From an uncultured Clostridia bacterium (lineage in GTDB: Bacteria > Bacillota > Clostridia > TANB77 > CAG-508), in contig CAPNDH010000026.1 of assembly GCA_948664205.1 (NCBI GenBank), positions 1-18,845 on the forward strand: DNA of 18,845 nucleotides, in the 5' to 3' direction. Position numbers and translations under genes: made by a program. The notes beneath the pieces are model-generated. The model had not been told where the DNA came from. It was given only the letters and a program-made list of their open reading frames with translations, and did not search any database. Of this stretch, positions 14,846-18,845 are shown one piece after another (the first letter of the stretch is position 1; each line of letters starts with the position of its first letter).

Positions 14846-14877
14846 AAAAAAGGAGTAGCTTTTTAAAGCTACTCCTT
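14846..14877 (-). terminator. Rho-independent terminator of scfA
   Basis: Perfect 13-bp stem AAGGAGTAGCTTT (14850-14862) with 14865-14877 and a 2-base nominal loop (effectively larger). On the minus strand it is followed by a run of T residues (14846-14851). It ends 6 bases beyond the scfA stop codon and separates scfA from mutS2. Confidence 0.9.
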
Positions 14878-14883
14878 GGGCAC

Positions 14884-15048
14884 TTAGGTGCGATCGATCT
14901 CTTTGGCATTTGCCTGTTCGCACTTCTGATTACCTACTGTGCAAGAAGTCTTGCACGCACTCTGACAAGATGTCTGGCATTCGCCGCAGCCACCTTTTTC
15001 CATTGTTGAAGCTAAGTTCTTAGTTGAAAGTGTCTTTACATGCTTCAT
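14884..15048 (-). CDS. scfA: SCIFF six-cysteine peptide precursor (ranthipeptide), 54 aa
   Basis: SCIFF (six cysteines in forty-five residues) peptides are near-universal in Clostridia and are modified by a dedicated radical SAM maturase that installs thioether crosslinks. The sequence shows the family pattern: leader MKHVKTLSTKNLA, then GGCGECQTSCQSACKTSCTV and a final Cys, with cysteines at 21, 24, 28, 32, 36 and 43. The ATG at 15048 is chosen because AAAGGAGAAATT lies just upstream and it gives the conserved MKH start; a longer open frame from 15162 would add an unrelated hydrophobic N-terminus. The gene has its own promoter and terminator. No radical SAM maturase gene lies beside it: mutS2 follows downstream and a divergent prepilin gene lies upstream. 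The C-terminal tail (EQANAKEIDRT) is slightly longer than in the canonical peptide. Confidence 0.95.
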   Translation of the reverse strand: MKHVKTLSTKNLASTMEKGGCGECQTSCQSACKTSCTVGNQKCEQANAKEIDRT

Positions 15049-15102
15049 AACAATTTCTCCTTTCTTAAAAAAGAAAACCGTTGTTAACGTGTGACAAAAA
15101 TA

Positions 15103-15131
15103 ATTATAACACCAAAAAGATAAAAGTGCAA
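15103..15131 (-). promoter_or_regulatory. scfA promoter
   Basis: On the minus strand: TTGCAC (15126-15131), a 17-base spacer, TATAAT (15103-15108). The leader to the ATG is about 45-50 bases and includes CGTTAACAACGG. A similar segment recurs at 16661-16690. Confidence 0.7.
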
Positions 15132-15262
15132 GTATTATAAAAAAAATCGTCAAATGCAACAAAAATTATGTAAAATAATGAATATTGAAATTTATTTAAT
15201 ATATTGCTAATAAAATTATTATTATATAAAATATATACAAAAAATAAATTTTATAATTAATA

Positions 15263-15291
15263 TTTACTAGTAAATTACTTTCATGTATTAT
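15263..15291 (+). promoter_or_regulatory. Probable promoter of the prepilin-like gene
   Basis: TTTACT (15263-15268), a 17-base spacer, TATTAT (15286-15291), about 47 bases before the ATG. The region is very AT-rich, so other -10 matches exist. Otherwise the 289 bases between scfA and this gene hold no visible gene. Confidence 0.45.
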
Positions 15292-15337
15292 AAATCTAAT
15301 TTATAATGGTTATAATAAAAAAGAAGGGATAAGATAA

Positions 15338-16453
15338 ATGAAAAACAAAGGAATAACACTAGTTTCTCTTGTAATAACAATAGTTGTATTAATAATACTA
15401 GCAAGTGTAGCAGTTTATTTTGGACTATCACGAAATGGAATATTTGAAAGGAGTAAACAAGCAAGAGAACTGACTAACAAGCAATCAGCAACTGAAAAAA
15501 TTAATTTAAAAATAACAACAGCACAAATTAATAAATACGCAGAAAAACAAGAAGATATAACATTAAAAGAATTATCTGAAGTATTAAGAAATGATGAGGA
15601 AATAGAATATGTGATGCAGAATAGTCAAATAGCAAGTGCAAAGTATGAAGTAGGTGAAAATCCAACATCAATATATACAAAATTAACTCAATATCCATAT
15701 GAATTTGAAATAAATACTTCTTTACAAATTACTAAAATAGATGGAAAACAATTACCGAATACTAATAATAATGAGGTGAACACAGGTGGAAGCATAGGAG
15801 ATAGTACAATAATAGAAAATATAGAGCTTGTAGTTACTTTTAATAATGGAGAATATTTAGAACTAACTTGTAATGTGAAAACAGTAAATAATGTAGAAGT
15901 AGCAGGATATGCATTTTTATTAAATGGAGAAGTTAAAAAATATTGTATAGAAAATGTAGTTAATATAGATGGACTAACATTAGATACTAATTATACAGTA
16001 TCTGCAATAGTTATGGATAAAGCAGGAAATATAAAAAGAACAAACAATATAGAAGTAAAAACAGAAAATAAAGTATACTTATATAAAGAAGGAAATGAAT
16101 GTAAATATTTAACAGGAGGATGGATTACAAATAGATACTGTGAAAATCAAGATGGCAAATTTTATTATTCTAATATTCCTGATAGTGGTTGGAATGGAGC
16201 ACAAACAGTAAATAAAATTAATTTTGATAAGTATAAAAAAATAGGTGTGATGTGTAATGATGAGCATACAGCTTGGGTAAATTATATTATAGGGGACTAT
16301 CCTTTTTCTACAAAGAATTGGTTACACAATTCAATAGATTATTCTTCTATTTCATCCAATTTAGATAGTATAACAGGTTCACATATTTTTTGGTTTTATT
16401 CTGTAGATGAAGGAAAATGCATAAGCATTAATTCTATTTGGTTAGAAAAATAG
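15338..16453 (+). CDS. Prepilin-type surface protein with an Ig/FN3-like domain, 371 aa
   Basis: The N-terminus is a class III (type IV pilin-like) signal: a short basic stretch MKNKG, likely cleavage after Gly5, then the hydrophobic helix ITLVSLVITIVVLIILASVAVYFGL. The Glu expected at mature position 5 is Ser. Residues about 30-140 are a helical, lysine-rich region (ERSKQARELTNKQSATEKINLKITTAQINKYAEKQ) as in related clostridial prepilins. Residues about 155-245 look like one Ig or fibronectin-III domain (VTFNNGEYLELTCNVKT, GYAFLLNGE, LDTNYTVSAIVMDKAGN). The C-terminal part (about 246-371) begins VYLYKEGNECKYLTGGW and is unrecognised, with four cysteines. AGAAGGGA lies 8 bases before the ATG. 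No pilus assembly genes are near, so it must rely on a distant prepilin peptidase and export machinery. Confidence 0.8.
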   Translation: MKNKGITLVSLVITIVVLIILASVAVYFGLSRNGIFERSKQARELTNKQSATEKINLKITTAQINKYAEKQEDITLKELSEVLRNDEEIEYVMQNSQIASAKYEVGENPTSIYTKLTQYPYEFEINTSLQITKIDGKQLPNTNNNEVNTGGSIGDSTIIENIELVVTFNNGEYLELTCNVKTVNNVEVAGYAFLLNGEVKKYCIENVVNIDGLTLDTNYTVSAIVMDKAGNIKRTNNIEVKTENKVYLYKEGNECKYLTGGWITNRYCENQDGKFYYSNIPDSGWNGAQTVNKINFDKYKKIGVMCNDEHTAWVNYIIGDYPFSTKNWLHNSIDYSSISSNLDSITGSHIFWFYSVDEGKCISINSIWLEK

Positions 16454-16500
16454 AATATATAAAAAATAATATATGACATGAAAAATCAAAAACAGAATAT

Positions 16501-16634
16501 ATGTATGGAGCAAATGAGTATATAAAGGAACTTTATGGTTTTGATTAAGAAATGAATCAGAAGTGGAGAATAGTAATTTAGTAAATACAATAAAATATGC
16601 TCATAGTATTGAAAAAAGGTATGCACATCTATAA
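16501..16634 (+). pseudogene. Possible remnant of a small gene
   Basis: This lies in the 414-base gap between the prepilin and DUF1846 genes. ATG at 16501 starts a short frame (YGANEYIKELYGFD) that stops at 16548. An overlapping frame from 16545 continues with protein-like content (NSNLVNTIKYAHSIEKRYAHL) to a stop at 16632-16634. Joining them needs one frameshift. No ribosome binding site is visible. The rest of the gap is AT-rich, with a scfA-promoter-like segment (16661-16690) and a small hairpin (16812-16824). Confidence 0.25.
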
Positions 16635-16811
16635 ATAAATATATATATGGGAGAAAATCATTGTTAACGTTGCCAAAAGAATTATAACATAAAACCAACA
16701 AAATCAAATAATTATAAAATATTCGTTATAAATTTTAGCAGAATAGTGTTGCAAAAAAATAAATATAGTGATATCATTATAAAAAATAATTAATAATAGA
16801 TAAAAAAAAAA

Positions 16812-16836
16812 CCGAATTTTTCGGAAAAGTTTTTTA
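16812..16836 (+). terminator. Possible terminator or attenuator ahead of the DUF1846 gene
   Basis: CCGAA (16812-16816) pairs with TTCGG (16820-16824), loop TTT, flanked by a long A-run and, after AAAAG, a T-run. The stem is only 5 bp, though A/T pairing outside may extend it. It lies 32 bases before the ATG, so it could attenuate that gene or end upstream transcripts. Confidence 0.35.
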
Positions 16837-16867
16837 ATCTATTTTTTGTTTGGGAGGAAAAGTAAAA

Positions 16868-18331
16868 ATGAAAGTAGCATTTGATCATGAAAAGTATTTA
16901 AAAATACAAAAAGAAAAAATTGAAGAAAGAATAAAAAGATTTGATAACAAATTATATCTAGAATTTGGCGGAAAATTATTTGACGATTTACATGCAAGTA
17001 GGGTACTTCCAGGCTTTAAACCAGATGCAAAAATAGAACTTTTAAAAGAGTTCAAAGGTGACCTAGAAGTAATATTTTGTATAAATGCAAACGATATAGA
17101 AAAAAATAAAATAAGAGCAGACTATGGAATTAGTTATGAACAAGATTTATTAAGACTAATAGAAAAAATGCAAAAATTAAATATATTAATTAGTGGTGTA
17201 GCAATAAATATGTATACAGGGCAAAAAGGAGTAGAAAAACTAACAAAAGCATTAAAAAAGAAAAATATAACATCATACTTATTTGAGCCAATAGTAGGTT
17301 ATCCAAATGATATAGAAAAAATATTTAGTAAAGAAGGTTTTGGAAAAAATCCATATATTAAAACAACTAAAAAACTAGTAGTAATAACAGCACCAGGGCC
17401 AAACAGTGGAAAACTTGCAACATGTTTATCACAAATATATCACGAAAACAAAAATGGAATAAGAGCAGGATATGCAAAATATGAAACATTCCCAGTATGG
17501 AACCTAGGTTTATTACACCCAGTAAATGTAGCATATGAAGCAGCAACAGCAGACTTAGGGGATATTAATATGATAGACCCATTCCATATGCAAGAATATA
17601 ATATAGAAGCAGTAAATTATAATAGAGATATATCAACATTCCCAATACTAAAGAATATGCTTAATGAAGTAATGGGAGAAAATATATATAACTCTCCAAC
17701 AGATATGGGAGTTAATATGATAAAAAGTTGTATTATAAATGATGAAGTAGCCAAAGAAGCGGGTTGCCAAGAAGTTATAAGAAGATATTATAGTGCAGTT
17801 TGCGATATGAAGAAAGGTGCATGCTCGCAAGAAGTAGTAGATAGAATATGTGCATTAATGACAAAATTAAATTTAAATAAAGAAGATAGAAGTATAGTAA
17901 AACCTGCTATTAAAGCTGAAAAAAGCAAAAAAACAAATGTAGTAGCAATTAAGTTAAAAGATGGAAAAGTAATAACAGGAAAAGAAACAAAACTATTAAG
18001 TGCTTCAAGTGCTATGCTTATTAATACATTAAAAGAATTAGCAGGTATTCCAGATGAAAAATATTTATTATCGCCAGAAGTGTTAAAAGGAATATTTAAA
18101 ACAAAGCAAAAAATATCATATAGAAAAAATTATTATTTAAATATTCAAGAAGTGCTAATAGCGCTTAGTATATGCAGTAGAGAAAGTAAAAGCGTAGAAA
18201 AAGCAATGGAACAATTACAAAAATTAAATGAATTAGAAGCACATTCTTCATATATAGTAACAAGTGAAGAAAACAATGTAATGAAAAACTTAGGAATAAG
18301 GCTAACATGTGAGCCTAAGTTTGATAATTAA
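16868..18331 (+). CDS. DUF1846 domain-containing protein, 487 aa
   Basis: A full-length member of the DUF1846 family, common in Firmicutes; its biochemical function is not established to my knowledge. The N-terminus KVAFDHEKYLKIQKEKIEERIKRFDNKLYLEFGGKLFDDLHASRVLPGF is strongly conserved in the family. A nucleotide-binding-like loop (VITAPGPNSGKLATCLSQIYHE) lies near 175-197, followed by RAGYAKYETFPVWNLGLLHPVN and the EAATADLGDINMIDPFH block. The C-terminal part (about 360-487) is more variable. The ATG at 16868 is preferred because GGGAGG lies about 10 bases upstream; a TTG at 16850 precedes that site. There is no signal peptide or membrane segment. The next open frame begins in the same phase right after its stop. 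Confidence 0.9.
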   Translation: MKVAFDHEKYLKIQKEKIEERIKRFDNKLYLEFGGKLFDDLHASRVLPGFKPDAKIELLKEFKGDLEVIFCINANDIEKNKIRADYGISYEQDLLRLIEKMQKLNILISGVAINMYTGQKGVEKLTKALKKKNITSYLFEPIVGYPNDIEKIFSKEGFGKNPYIKTTKKLVVITAPGPNSGKLATCLSQIYHENKNGIRAGYAKYETFPVWNLGLLHPVNVAYEAATADLGDINMIDPFHMQEYNIEAVNYNRDISTFPILKNMLNEVMGENIYNSPTDMGVNMIKSCIINDEVAKEAGCQEVIRRYYSAVCDMKKGACSQEVVDRICALMTKLNLNKEDRSIVKPAIKAEKSKKTNVVAIKLKDGKVITGKETKLLSASSAMLINTLKELAGIPDEKYLLSPEVLKGIFKTKQKISYRKNYYLNIQEVLIALSICSRESKSVEKAMEQLQKLNELEAHSSYIVTSEENNVMKNLGIRLTCEPKFDN

Positions 18332-18397
18332 AATAATAGAAAAATAACAGTAGAAGGAATTGACATTAATTTTAATGATTTGACTGAACAGAAGCAA

Positions 18398-18845
18398 ATG
18401 GAATTATATTTAAAAAATAAAGGGAAATATAAGGAAGATGCAAGTAAATCGATATACGATAAAATCCGGAAAGCTGTAGTTGCAGATGAAACTGAATCTT
18501 CAGAATTTTTAAACGTAATGTTACGAGACGAAGTAAATGGAAAAAATGATGATGATGTAGTACGCGCAATTTTTAGTAATAAAATTTTCGAAATAGAAGA
18601 AGAAACAATAAAAGTTTTAGCAACATCTGAATACTTTATGCATCGTGCACGAGTAGCAGAATTATCCAAAGATTCAAAGTTCTTAAATGAAATGCTTAGA
18701 AATGAAATTTATAATTGGGAATGTGATGTAGTAATAAGAAGAATTTTCAATAATGAAGTTTTTGAAATTGAAGAAGAAACAATAAAATCCTTAGCATCAG
18801 CATGTGACTGGGAATATCGTCAAAAAGCAGCGAAGCTATCAAAAG
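18398..18845 (+). CDS. Tandem-repeat (HEAT-like) helical protein, 5' part only
   Basis: The frame is open to the window end. It contains a repeat of 58 residues (174 bases): SEFLNVMLRDEV...FEIEEETIKVLA recurs as SKFLNEMLRNEI...FEIEEETIKSLA, and the next unit begins with QKAAKLSK. Paired amphipathic helices of this kind suggest an alpha-solenoid or HEAT-like protein-binding scaffold; this is inferred from pattern, not from a named family. The start is uncertain. Coding-like sequence in the same phase (KITVEGIDINFNDLTEQKQ) begins right after the DUF1846 stop, before the first ATG at 18398, which has only a weak ribosome binding site. AGAAGGA at 18352-18358 would suit a non-ATG start such as ATT at 18365, or TTG at 18380 may be used. 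Confidence 0.6.
   Translation, partial: MELYLKNKGKYKEDASKSIYDKIRKAVVADETESSEFLNVMLRDEVNGKNDDDVVRAIFSNKIFEIEEETIKVLATSEYFMHRARVAELSKDSKFLNEMLRNEIYNWECDVVIRRIFNNEVFEIEEETIKSLASACDWEYRQKAAKLSK

Noticed and set aside
15049..15162. N-terminal hydrophobic extension of the SCIFF precursor
   Set aside because: It covers the scfA promoter and ribosome binding site, and the conserved SCIFF start is MKH at 15048.
16486..16707. 73-aa minus-strand frame in the gap before the DUF1846 gene
   Set aside because: Composition is that of antisense AT-rich DNA (Phe, Leu, Ile, Tyr runs), with no ribosome binding site or recognisable family.

Overview
The window looks like chromosomal DNA from an AT-rich member of the Clostridia (Firmicutes/Bacillota), probably an uncultured lineage. 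The evidence is a SCIFF six-cysteine peptide gene (a Clostridia hallmark), a radA-disA pair, mutS2, a DUF1846 gene, strong AGGAGG-type ribosome binding sites and near-exclusive A/T-ending codons. No rRNA, tRNA or CRISPR array was seen.

Layout. 1-680: two unrecognised small genes, the first cut by the window edge and apparently frameshifted. 700-3871: a Gfo/Idh/MocA oxidoreductase and a GH15 glucoamylase-like hydrolase, probably one sugar-metabolism operon. 3809-4921: a REP-associated tyrosine transposase (RAYT) between palindromic REP-like elements. 4930-7476: radA (one-base frameshift in its Walker A motif) and disA, the DNA repair and c-di-AMP checkpoint pair. 7477-9338: a membrane-anchored cyclophilin and a dCMP deaminase, separated by a mosaic of small palindromic repeats. 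9386-12061: a small unknown gene on the minus strand and, divergently, a large two-copy metallophosphoesterase gene with its own promoter, operator-like dyad and terminator. 12133-12233: an unexplained long, nearly perfect hairpin. 12264-15048 (minus): mutS2 and the SCIFF precursor gene scfA, without an adjacent radical SAM maturase gene. 15338-18845: a prepilin-like surface protein, a decayed intergenic stretch, a DUF1846 protein, and the start of a tandem-repeat protein cut by the window end.

Two themes stand out. First, palindromic repeats have spread through the plus-strand genes. One REP sits in frame inside the GH15 gene, another forms that gene's 3' end, and repeats abut the ribosome binding sites of radA, disA, the cyclophilin and the dCMP deaminase. 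Second, the phosphoesterase at 9998-12061 is an internal duplication of a unit made of a helical segment plus a calcineurin-like domain. The first copy keeps all metal ligands. The second copy aligns without gaps over about 80 residues yet has lost every ligand. This catalytic plus pseudo-enzyme fusion, with codon use unlike its neighbours, is the best candidate here for undescribed biology. No multi-gene defence or secretion system could be supported.
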